Positions 1 to 6,039 of a stretch of DNA of 33,934 nt are shown in pieces (position 1 is the first letter of the stretch; every line of letters starts with the position of its first letter). The stretch covers positions 28,460 to 62,393 of the forward strand of contig NZ_CAJTSC010000017.1 in assembly GCF_910578895.1 (NCBI RefSeq), read 5' to 3'. Source of the stretch: an uncultured Bacteroides sp. Lineage in GTDB: Bacteria; Bacteroidota; Bacteroidia; Bacteroidales; Bacteroidaceae. The notes under the pieces are model-generated. The model was given only the letters and a program-made list of their open reading frames with translations. It searched no databases and was not told the DNA's origin. The position numbers and the translations under genes are program-made.

Positions 1-193
1 ATTTATAATTGATAAGAATTCATCTTTAAAAAGAAACAACCGATACATAGGATTTATCTAATATCCCTTTTAAAGAGGTGCTACATTATTTCTCTTTTAT
101 TAGCAGACTTTTGCACCTATATCAGAGTCACAATGGACAATAGTATAAAAGAATAAATTTCTCATGTGCCTTTCATGTGTTATTTTAACATTG

Positions 194-201
194 CAAAAAT
201 A
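194..201 (-). promoter_or_regulatory. Possible leftward promoter -7 box
   Basis: On the minus strand the bases read TATTTTTG, which fits the Bacteroides -7 consensus TAnnTTTG. No good -33 TTTG lies 19-21 bases upstream; the nearest TTG is 24 bases away. A pair of direct repeats at 231-264 lies just upstream of where a -33 box would be, as activator sites often do. The region is AT-rich, so a chance match is possible. It would drive a gene to the left of the window. Confidence 0.3.
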
Positions 202-230
202 GATGGATATAGAATGCGAGGCTTACAATA

Positions 231-264
231 TTGTATCAATACCTTTTCATTTTGTATCAAGACC
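231..264. repeat. Two 13-base direct repeats spaced 21 bases
   Basis: TTGTATCAATACC (231-243) and TTGTATCAAGACC (252-264) differ at one base and start exactly 21 bases apart, two helical turns. That spacing places both on the same face of the DNA, which suits a dimeric or tandem-binding regulator. They lie between the two possible leftward -7 boxes. The regulator is not identifiable from the sequence. Confidence 0.5.
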
Positions 265-636
265 TTATTTTACAACCTGTTTCAAATGCTATAACAGGTG
301 TCTCTATAGCATCAGAGAAAAGGAAACCACCTGTTACTTTAAAACAGATGAATTAACGATTCTTCATGCATCCGGATACACAAATATAGAGAGCTTCATA
401 CAAATATCCTAATTTTAAAATACATCAAAAATTTCTCCACTTTTCATTTTAGACTACATCAATAGCGTTACTATTAAACCACACTGTTTTAATTAGTCAC
501 CGCCCCGCCTTTCTCCACCCAACGGGGAAAGCGGCGCATACGGTCTGCATGGATATGCGGCATTCTCTAATAGATATGCGCCGTTTATGCACATTCCGGG
601 GAGTTCCGAGAAACAACTCTTGCCATTCAGCGCTGC

Positions 637-685
637 GGCACTTGTGTTCCTTACGTCAGGCACAAGTGCCTAATGTAAGGAACAC
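637..685. other. Two mutually exclusive hairpins
   Basis: The arm at 637-646 (ggcacttgtg) is perfectly complementary to 661-670 (cacaagtgcc). The overlapping arm at 644-654 (gtgttccttac) is perfectly complementary to 675-685 (gtaaggaacac), with an inner pair aggcac/gtgcct at 658-663 and 666-671. The two folds share bases 644-646 and 661-670, so they cannot form fully together. Such alternative pairing is typical of attenuators and regulatory RNAs. No gene immediately follows on either strand, so the role is unknown. Confidence 0.5.
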
Positions 686-693
686 TGGCATCC

Positions 694-759
694 GACGCGA
701 GACACACCAATGTTTGACACGACAGACACCAGCCTTTGACGCGGACAGGCATGAATGTG
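694..759. repeat. Three tandem 22-base imperfect units
   Basis: Units begin with GACGCG, GACACG and GACGCG at 694, 716 and 738, an exact 22-base period. The first two units match at about 16 of 22 positions and share ACACC and a TTT end. The third is more divergent. The period of two helical turns would suit protein binding. It may also be a decayed tandem repeat. Confidence 0.4.
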
Positions 760-989
760 CTGAAAACGGAAGGCTTGCGCGCTGCATCTTCCTCCGTTTT
801 CTATTGTAGTTTATTTGTAAGGATTTCGCTATCAGGCTGACTATATGAAGAATAAGCGACAGTCATTTTATTTTTCCCAACCAACCCGACCTGCGGGCGG
901 AAACAGCCGATTCTGCGGCGATGGGAAAGACAAAGTGTCAAAATGGGAAAAGCCGGTGCCTGCCATCGCATGGGCGCTTTGCGCACGGG

Positions 990-1613
990 CTATCTCAATG
1001 CGCGCAGATACTTCCCGATGACCTCCGCCGTCTCGCTGGTCTCCCTCTCAAAAGCCTTTTGCAGTTCCGGACAACCAACAAGCAGTTCGAGCATCTTCTC
1101 CCTGCTCACAAACTCCGAGCGTCCCGTTTCCGGATTCAGTTCGTAGTAGACGCGGGCAGATACCAATCCCGAAGCATGAATGGCATCGCCCACTTCACCG
1201 CCCAGGCGGGTGGCATCGGGCGGAGTGGCGGTACTGGCGGCAACCTGCCCCACAGGTTGTGCACAGAAGTATATCTTCTCCCGCAAGCGCATGGCAGGTG
1301 CATACCAACCGCCGAAGCGGTAGCGTTTGTAGCGCATCTTTCTGCAGTTGACATAAAGTGCCGTATCAATCCGCACGGCATAACAACGGGATTTCAGATA
1401 CCGGCACAGTCCCGGATTGTCTTTTGCCTCTATACGGTAGTCCGCTCCGCCCATCAGATAAATCTGGTTTTTGGAACGCTTCTCCACTTTCAGTATCGTA
1501 ACCGTATCGCCGCGGTCGTCCGCCAATTCTTTCAAATTGGAATACATTACCTGCTGTGCCGGACACGACAAAGCCAATAATGCCAATATCCCTAACACCC
1601 AAGCTCTTTTCAT
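990..1613 (-). CDS. Hypothetical secreted protein
   Basis: This 207-residue protein is not a family I can name with certainty. The start at 1613 is preferred over an in-frame ATG at 1649, because it begins directly with a signal peptide: MKRA, a hydrophobic stretch WVLGILALLALS, then CPAQQ with likely cleavage after the alanine. A purine-rich gagagg lies about 9 bases upstream. A cysteine occurs in the signal, but the preceding residues do not form a good lipobox. The mature part is mixed alpha/beta-like, with several cysteines and a conserved-looking VYYELNPETG segment before a helical C-terminus. It probably acts in the periplasm or envelope. It is divergent from the MutS-like gene across about 300 bases. 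Confidence 0.7.
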   Translation of the reverse strand: MKRAWVLGILALLALSCPAQQVMYSNLKELADDRGDTVTILKVEKRSKNQIYLMGGADYRIEAKDNPGLCRYLKSRCYAVRIDTALYVNCRKMRYKRYRFGGWYAPAMRLREKIYFCAQPVGQVAASTATPPDATRLGGEVGDAIHASGLVSARVYYELNPETGRSEFVSREKMLELLVGCPELQKAFERETSETAEVIGKYLRALR

Positions 1614-1680
1614 ATCACTATCCTCTCTTTTTGGTACTTTGCTTAGCAAGGCGAAAGTTACATCTTTTATCGGTATCCAG

Positions 1681-1688
1681 CAAATATA
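1681..1688 (-). promoter_or_regulatory. Putative promoter -7 box of the secreted-protein gene
   Basis: The minus strand reads TATATTTG, a match to TAnnTTTG. Transcription would start near 1675 and leave a leader of about 60 bases before the ATG at 1613. No clear -33 TTTG is present at the usual distance. Confidence 0.45.
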
Positions 1689-1714
1689 GCAAGAAGAAAA
1701 AAAGGCATAGCCTG

Positions 1715-1880
1715 CACGGCTCTTTCATTGTATATCATTTAATGGTTATACTTTTGCATAAAGTTTCAACATCAGAGTGTGGAATAAGACCGATTTTTCC
1801 ATTCAACTTTCTTATGACAGTTCATTTAAAGGAGTTAGAGGGAGTTATCGGGAGCCAAAGGGAGATAGAAGCCGATATTT
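1715..1880. repeat. Palindromic repeat, copy A (incomplete)
   Basis: Bases 1715-1729 repeat the end sequence of copy B (CACGGCTCTTTCATT). Bases 1804-1880 repeat its left half, with caacttt, an apparent ten-base insertion (1811-1820), ttcatttaaaggag, ggagttatcggg and gaagccgata. The right arm is missing; the MutS-like gene starts 37 bases further on. The piece between 1730 and 1803 is not clearly part of the repeat. Confidence 0.6.
1728..1756 (+). promoter_or_regulatory. Putative distal promoter of the MutS-like gene
   Basis: TTG at 1728-1730 and TACTTTTG at 1749-1756 are separated by 18 bases, close to the Bacteroides pattern TTTG-N19-21-TAnnTTTG. If used, the leader would be about 155 bases and would carry the copy A half-repeat as RNA. 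Confidence 0.4.
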
Positions 1881-1883
1881 CGT

Positions 1884-1891
1884 TATCTTTG
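1884..1891 (+). promoter_or_regulatory. Putative proximal promoter -7 box of the MutS-like gene
   Basis: TATCTTTG is a full match to TAnnTTTG and is identical to the -7 box before rpsL in this window. The start would be near 1898, about 19 bases before the ATG at 1917. No -33 TTTG is seen. The box begins three bases after repeat copy A ends. Confidence 0.45.
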
Positions 1892-1916
1892 CCCCGGAAC
1901 AAAACAGTGGAAACAA

Positions 1917-3770
1917 ATGGAAAGTATCGGGAGCATAAGCCGGACCTATCATCGGATAGCGGAAGAAGCACAGCAAGAGTTAAACGGAGTGCAACGACAG
2001 ATTTACCGCATCAGCACGCTGCGGTTGCTGCTGTTCGTTGCAGGAATTGCCGGGATTATCTACTTTCGGACAGAAAACTGGGTAGTGCCGGCAGGTGTAG
2101 CAGTTGTCACCCTGCTGCCGTTCATCCTGCTGATAAAGTACCATAACCGGTTGTTCCATCGCAAGGACTATCTGGAAAAGAAGATAGAGGTGAACAGACA
2201 GGAACTGGCGGCACTGGATTATGACACCACCGGCTTCGACGGCGGCGAGGAGTTCGTCGACCCTACCCATCTGTATACATTCGATTTGGACGTATTCGGC
2301 GCACATTCACTGTTCCGGTACATCAACCGCACCTGCACCGAACCGGGAAAGCGCCTGCTGGCAAGCTGGTTGGGGCAGCATCTTGAGAATAAAGAGGAGA
2401 TACTGGCGCGTCAGGCAGCCGTACGGGAGCTGGCTCCCGAACTGTCATTCCGCCAGCGTTTCCGCATTCTCGGATTGCTGCACAAGGGAAAGGCTGCCGA
2501 CGAAGCCGAACTGAAAACATGGGCGGAAAGTCCCGGCGTGTTCCGCAAAAGCAGGTTCTTGCGCATGCTTCCGGCAACTGTGGCAAGCATCAACGGCGTA
2601 TGCCTGCTCCTGTTGATTACCGGGCAATTGCCTGCAAGCGTATGGGGAGCGGTCTGGACAGTTTTCGTTGCTGCCGGATTTACTTTTACTGGAAAGATTA
2701 CCAAACTGCAAGCCGTCTACGGCAAGAAGCTGCAAATTCTCGGCACGTATGCCGGATTGCTCAAACTCATGGAAACACAACCCATGCAGTGCGATTTGCT
2801 GAAAAGCATTCAAGAAGAGATTGGCGGCGGACAGCGGAAAGCCTCTCTTGCCATCGGCAGGTTGAGCAGGCTGATGGACGAACTGGACCAACGCAACAAC
2901 GTATTTATGTATGTTATCCTCAATGGGTTGTTCTTCTGGGAGTTGCGGCAGATTATGCGTATCGAAAGCTGGAGAGAGCAATATGCCGGCGAACTGCCCC
3001 ACTGGCTCAACGCCATCGGGCGGACGGATGCGCTCTGCTCGCTGGCAACCTTTGCCTATAATCATCCGGGGTATGCGTATCCCACGCTGCTCGACAAGAC
3101 CGATATGCTTTCCCATGCGGAGAGCACCGGCGCCAATGCACGCTTCACGCTCCGCGCAAAGGCTATGGGACATCCGCTGATGCACCGCGACCGCTGTGTC
3201 CGCAACGACATAGACATGGAGAAGCGGCCTTTCTTCATCATCATCACGGGTGCCAACATGGCAGGCAAAAGCACATACCTGCGTACAATCGGCGTCAACT
3301 ACCTGCTTGCCTGTACTGGCATGCCTGTCTGTGCGGAAGAAATGGCGGTCTATCCCGCCCGGCTCATTACAAGCCTGCGCACCAGCGATTCGCTGAACGA
3401 CAATGAATCTTACTTCTTTGCCGAACTCAAACGCCTGAAACTCGTCATTGACAAACTACAAGCGGGCGAAGAGCTGTTTATCATCTTGGACGAAATACTG
3501 AAAGGTACCAACTCCATGGACAAGCAGAAAGGATCCTTTGCACTCATCAAGCAGTTCATGACACTACAGGCAAACGGCATCATCGCCACCCACGACTTAC
3601 TGCTGGGCACGCTCATCGACCTCTTTCCCGACAATATCCGCAACTACCGTTTCGAAGCGGATATCACCGACAATGAGCTGACCTTCTCCTACCGTCTCCG
3701 CCCGGGTGTGGCGCAGAACATGAATGCCTGCTTCCTTATGAAGAAAATGGGGATTGCCGTCACCGACTAA
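1917..3770 (+). CDS. Membrane-anchored MutS-family ATPase
   Basis: This 617-residue protein ends in a MutS domain V ATPase. Walker A is GANMAGKST at 445-453, a signature-like segment DSLNDNESYFFAEL lies at 491-504, Walker B is LFIILDE at 520-526, and the switch histidine is in IIATHD at 555-560. A MutS core/lever-like helical region precedes it. The N-terminal mismatch-recognition and connector domains of MutS1 are absent, as is the C-terminal Smr nuclease of MutS2. Hydrophobic segments at about 36-52 and 56-73, and again at about 224-258, suggest membrane attachment. It is often annotated as a DNA mismatch repair protein, but the architecture argues against classical repair. Its substrate is unknown. 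Confidence 0.85.
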   Translation: MESIGSISRTYHRIAEEAQQELNGVQRQIYRISTLRLLLFVAGIAGIIYFRTENWVVPAGVAVVTLLPFILLIKYHNRLFHRKDYLEKKIEVNRQELAALDYDTTGFDGGEEFVDPTHLYTFDLDVFGAHSLFRYINRTCTEPGKRLLASWLGQHLENKEEILARQAAVRELAPELSFRQRFRILGLLHKGKAADEAELKTWAESPGVFRKSRFLRMLPATVASINGVCLLLLITGQLPASVWGAVWTVFVAAGFTFTGKITKLQAVYGKKLQILGTYAGLLKLMETQPMQCDLLKSIQEEIGGGQRKASLAIGRLSRLMDELDQRNNVFMYVILNGLFFWELRQIMRIESWREQYAGELPHWLNAIGRTDALCSLATFAYNHPGYAYPTLLDKTDMLSHAESTGANARFTLRAKAMGHPLMHRDRCVRNDIDMEKRPFFIIITGANMAGKSTYLRTIGVNYLLACTGMPVCAEEMAVYPARLITSLRTSDSLNDNESYFFAELKRLKLVIDKLQAGEELFIILDEILKGTNSMDKQKGSFALIKQFMTLQANGIIATHDLLLGTLIDLFPDNIRNYRFEADITDNELTFSYRLRPGVAQNMNACFLMKKMGIAVTD

Positions 3771-3820
3771 TCCCCACTTCATGCTGAAAAGCTAAACTGA
3801 TTATTTTTTTATATATGCGG

Positions 3821-3977
3821 CACGGCTCTTTCATTTACAGGAGTTGAAGGGAGCTATCACTCTTCGGGCTCGGGGGTTAGAAGCCGACAGTTCTGTTGAT
3901 GTATAGCGATACTATCGGCATCTAATTCCTTTCAATTCCCGATAACTCCTCTACCCCCCGTAAATGAAAGAGTTGTG
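3821..3977. repeat. Palindromic repeat, copy B (complete)
   Basis: The ends are inverted repeats: cacggctctttcatttac at 3821-3838 and gtaaatgaaagagttgtg at 3960-3977. Inside, each arm carries variants of aggagttgaaggga, gagctatc or its partner gataactcct, and agaagccgaca paired with actatcggcatct. The whole 157 bases fold back on themselves. It fills most of the gap between the convergent MutS-like gene and the small membrane-protein gene and could act there as a two-way transcript end, but it has no T-run of its own. Confidence 0.7.
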
Positions 3978-3990
3978 TATACGCAGACTT

Positions 3991-4530
3991 TTATGCAGCC
4001 TTGCATTTGGCCAGAAAAGCCGAGACAGCTGCCGCCTCGCTACCTGTAAAGTAATGCACGGATGTCACCGGCGCATAGGTGTAAGGAACAAACTGGAACA
4101 GTTGCAACGCAGCGAATTTATTGTCCTGCGAAATCATGATATCCAAACGCACGTTACCACTCGACTCGCATTTGATACCGACTTTATTGCCCAGGTCACC
4201 GCTTTCAATCATGTTGGTCAGCTTGTCCATGTATTTCAAGTCGAAGAACATGCTGCGCTCCTTTGCCACGCTTCCCGTAGGCAGATACACGATTTCTTTT
4301 GATTTCCAAAACAAACGGAAGACTCCTAATAAAATCAATGCTGTCCCCAACACCATCAACGCCATGCTCATGGTAGAGGATTTATCGTTCATTTCAAAAA
4401 TATACAAAAAGGAGAGAATGCCTATCGCTACCATTGCCAGCGAAAAAATGAGACTGGAAACACTTGTACGTTTTGCAATATCGGGATGTGAAGACGTAAA
4501 AAGGGTTGCGTCGATTGTTTGAGTTACCAT
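3991..4530 (-). CDS. Hypothetical two-helix membrane protein
   Basis: This 179-residue protein is not recognised. The ATG at 4530 (MVTQTIDATLF) is chosen over an in-frame one at 4590, because the added residues would be an asparagine/isoleucine-rich stretch encoded by AT-rich spacer. Two membrane segments are clear, about residues 26-46 (LIFSLAMVAIGILSFLYIF) and 54-73 (MALMVLGTALILLGVFRLFW). They are followed by a soluble domain of about 100 residues with alternating polar and hydrophobic strands and a small-residue-rich end (TGSEAAAVSAFLAKCKAA). The upstream exported-protein gene runs the same way, 114 bases away, with a weak terminator-like hairpin between them. Confidence 0.7.
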   Translation of the reverse strand: MVTQTIDATLFTSSHPDIAKRTSVSSLIFSLAMVAIGILSFLYIFEMNDKSSTMSMALMVLGTALILLGVFRLFWKSKEIVYLPTGSVAKERSMFFDLKYMDKLTNMIESGDLGNKVGIKCESSGNVRLDIMISQDNKFAALQLFQFVPYTYAPVTSVHYFTGSEAAAVSAFLAKCKAA

Positions 4531-4573
4531 AATATAAATCGTTTTATGAATTAATGAATTATTGAATATTGGA

Positions 4574-4602
4574 TTATTAAAACGGAACATGTCGCCGTTC
4601 CG
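4574..4602 (-). terminator. Weak intrinsic terminator-like hairpin
   Basis: On the minus strand CGGAAC (4602-4597) pairs with GTTCCG (4588-4583) around an 8-base loop and is followed by TTTTAATAAT. The stem is only 6 base pairs. It lies after the exported-protein gene and before the membrane-protein gene, so it would end or reduce readthrough between them. Confidence 0.4.
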
Positions 4603-4644
4603 CCATAAGGGAATATCAATCCGCCTTAAGAATACAATAATAGA

Positions 4645-5064
4645 TTAAATCAAAATCCGCCGCAGTGCGTAAATGTAGTACTCGCACACGGGCTGACAAC
4701 GATAGTAAGCGGTAGCATTAAACAACTTCTCTCTGTGCAGAGAGAGGACCGCTTCACGCCGGGCAAGCTCACTTACCCGGTCTTTCAATGAAAAAATATA
4801 TTCGGTAATATAGTAACGCTGGATGCGTGACATCGCAAGCAACTGTACATGACCGTTGTTACTCGCCAATTCCGCAACCGGCAGATAAGGCAATTGAGGC
4901 GCAGTGAAACACACCTCGTCCTGACAATGAGCGGCAGCCCTTGCCTGAATATCCGCAGTATCTGCCACACTTACCGTACTACTGACAGTAAATATAGCAT
5001 TTGATGTCTGCCACACAGTCAGCGCAAGCACCAAAATTCCTACAATTTTTAGATATCTGCTCAT
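4645..5064 (-). CDS. Hypothetical exported protein
   Basis: This 139-residue protein is of no family I recognise. The start at 5064 (MSRYLKIVGILVLALTVW) gives a typical signal peptide with likely cleavage after TSNA. ATGs at 5070 and 5139 are also in frame, but the longest adds a basic, unlikely N-terminus. The mature part holds four cysteines in two close pairs (CQDEVC near residues 47-52 and CQPVC near the end), which suggests disulfide bonds in the periplasm. A long amphipathic helix (DRVSELARREAVLSLHREKL) lies between them. A TATATTTG box just upstream would make the message almost leaderless. A repeat copy lies further upstream. Confidence 0.65.
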   Translation of the reverse strand: MSRYLKIVGILVLALTVWQTSNAIFTVSSTVSVADTADIQARAAAHCQDEVCFTAPQLPYLPVAELASNNGHVQLLAMSRIQRYYITEYIFSLKDRVSELARREAVLSLHREKLFNATAYYRCQPVCEYYIYALRRILI

Positions 5065-5073
5065 AAACATACG

Positions 5074-5081
5074 CAAATATA
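5074..5081 (-). promoter_or_regulatory. Putative promoter -7 box of the exported-protein gene
   Basis: The minus strand reads TATATTTG, matching TAnnTTTG. The predicted start would fall within a few bases of the ATG at 5064, so the message would be nearly leaderless. Alternatively the box is a chance match. No good -33 element is seen. Confidence 0.35.
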
Positions 5082-5137
5082 ACAGTTTATCACATAAAAT
5101 TGTTCTGTGCACCGGTCGTTTTAATATTCGTTTATGC

Positions 5138-5340
5138 ACACAGATTTTTCATGTAATAAAGGAGTTATCGGGAGTTAAAACGAGTCATCGCTCTCCAGAC
5201 TGAGGAGTTAAAAGCCGATAACCCTGTAACTACATACGCAAGAGTATCGGCTTTGACTTCTTTAACGCTACTAAGCCGACTTGGAGGCTGATAACTCCTT
5301 TTAACTCCTCGAACTCTTGTAAATGAAAAAGTTACTATGT
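5138..5340. repeat. Palindromic repeat, copy C
   Basis: The left end (cacacagatttttcat, from 5138) and right end (aaatgaaaaagttactatg, to 5340) are imperfect inverted repeats of the family type. Internal family motifs are ggagttatcgggagtt (5161-5176), taaaagccgata (5209-5220), agtatcggctttgacttc (5243-5260) and gataactccttttaactcc (5290-5308). Bases 5243-5266 match copy D (24358-24381) at 22 of 24 positions. The copy lies between the exported-protein gene and the end of the ribosomal block. Confidence 0.7.
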
Positions 5341-5382
5341 TTACCAACTCAGACATCATTCCATTCTCCCAAGGAATAAAGT

Positions 5383-5450
5383 AAAGGCACGTGTGAAGGT
5401 CTCACGGGGGCAGACAGCCCCCCATGAGACAGCTTCCCCCGAGTGCCTTT
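5383..5450. other. Long nested hairpin downstream of rplQ
   Basis: Four stems nest in register: aaaggcac/gtgccttt (5383-5390 with 5443-5450), gaag/cttc (5395-5398 with 5433-5436), gtctca/tgagac (5399-5404 with 5425-5430) and gggggc/gccccc (5406-5411 with 5417-5422) around the loop agaca. This is far more pairing than expected by chance. It follows the rplQ terminator in the direction of transcription and has no strong T-run on either strand. It could stabilise a 3' end, act as a backup transcript end or be a small RNA. Confidence 0.6.
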
Positions 5451-5481
5451 CATAGTCATGGTTTATGCAGAGAGTATAAAC

Positions 5482-5513
5482 AAAAAAGCCGCCCCAATCG
5501 CTGGGACGGCTTT
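5482..5513 (-). terminator. Intrinsic terminator of the ribosomal block
   Basis: On the minus strand AAAGCCGTCCCA (5513-5502) pairs with TGGGGCGGCTTT (5496-5485), with one G-U pair and a 5-base loop. The T-run merges with the stem end (GGCTTTTTTG). It lies 25 bases after the rplQ stop and is the clearest terminator in the window. Confidence 0.9.
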
Positions 5514-5538
5514 CTATATGATAAAAAGAATAGTTGAA

Positions 5539-6036
5539 TTATTCTGCTTTTGCTTCTTCAGCAGCAGGAGCTTCAGCAACCGGTGCAGTTTCGGCAGCAG
5601 GAGCGGCTTCAGCGGCAGACTTCTTTGAACGGCGGGTACGAGTAGCTTTCTTAGCAACCTTTTCCTTAGCCATGTTTTCATTGTAGTCAACGAGTTCGAT
5701 GAAGCACATTTCCGCGTTATCACCCAAACGGTGGCCGGTCTTGATGATACGAGTGTAACCACCCGGACGATCGGCAATCTTCACAGAGATTTCTTTGAAC
5801 AACTCAGTTACAGCATATTTGTCTTGCAAATTGCTAAATACAACACGACGAGAGTTTGTCGTATCGTCCTTAGCTTTTGTAATCAAAGGCTCAACAAACT
5901 TCTTCAGAGCTTTAGCCTTTGCAACGGTCGTAGTGATTCTTTTGTGCTTAATCAAAGAACACGCCATATTAGCCAACATAGCGTTTCTATGAGAGGCAGT
6001 ACGACCCAAATGGTTGAATTTCTTATTATGTCTCAT
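5539..6036 (-). CDS. rplQ: 50S ribosomal protein L17
   Basis: L17 (bL17) is a large-subunit protein near the exit tunnel. The core begins MRHNKKFNHLGRTASHRNAM and includes the typical RRVVFSNLQDK and GYTRIIKTGHRLGDNAEM segments. The protein is 165 residues, against about 120 in many bacteria. The surplus is a C-terminal tail after about residue 115: a basic stretch (KKATRTRRSKKSA) followed by an alanine/glutamate/proline-rich stretch. It is the last gene of the alpha cluster, three bases after rpoA, followed by a strong terminator. Confidence 0.97.
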   Translation of the reverse strand: MRHNKKFNHLGRTASHRNAMLANMACSLIKHKRITTTVAKAKALKKFVEPLITKAKDDTTNSRRVVFSNLQDKYAVTELFKEISVKIADRPGGYTRIIKTGHRLGDNAEMCFIELVDYNENMAKEKVAKKATRTRRSKKSAAEAAPAAETAPVAEAPAAEEAKAE

Positions 6037-6039
6037 TTT

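Larger units (their letters stand above)
1..989. other. Long non-coding region with repeats and hairpins
   Basis: No convincing protein gene is seen in this stretch; the short open frames have no recognisable domain and unlikely composition. Bases 1-480 are AT-rich and carry two leftward TAnnTTTG-like boxes (194-201 and 381-388 on the minus strand), a pair of 13-base direct repeats (231-243, 252-264) and overlapping inverted repeats (275-336). Bases 490-810 are GC-richer and carry hairpin-forming arms (about 502-536, 637-685, 762-801) and three units with a 22-base period (694-759). A short frame beginning with ATG at 48 on the minus strand stays open to the left edge (16 codons), so a leftward gene may begin here, but it is too short to judge. 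Bases 810-989 show nothing more. Confidence 0.6.
1614..1916. other. Divergent promoter region with a broken repeat copy
   Basis: This 303-base gap separates two divergent genes. It holds a leftward -7 box (1681-1688), two rightward boxes (1749-1756 and 1884-1891) and the pieces of a rearranged copy of the window's palindromic repeat (1715-1880). No gene is seen in it. Confidence 0.6.
5065..5538. other. Spacer with promoter box, repeat, long hairpin and terminator
   Basis: No gene is seen in these 474 bases. From left to right they hold a putative -7 box (5074-5081), repeat copy C (about 5138-5340), a nested hairpin (5383-5450) and the rplQ terminator (5482-5513). Confidence 0.7.

Noticed and set aside
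203..412. Open frame of 69 codons on the plus strand
   Set aside because: No family likeness, cysteine/tyrosine-rich composition typical of random AT-rich frames, and it covers the inverted and direct repeats of a non-coding region.
694..759. Possible CRISPR array or plasmid-type iterons
   Set aside because: Units are directly joined with no spacers, only three in number, imperfect, and no cas or replication gene is nearby.
549..809. Open frame of 86 codons on the plus strand
   Set aside because: Arginine/cysteine/histidine-rich composition typical of a non-coding frame, and it spans hairpins and the tandem repeat.
921..1580. Long plus-strand frame opposite the secreted-protein gene
   Set aside because: The minus-strand frame has a proper signal peptide, start and natural composition; the plus-strand frame is its shadow.
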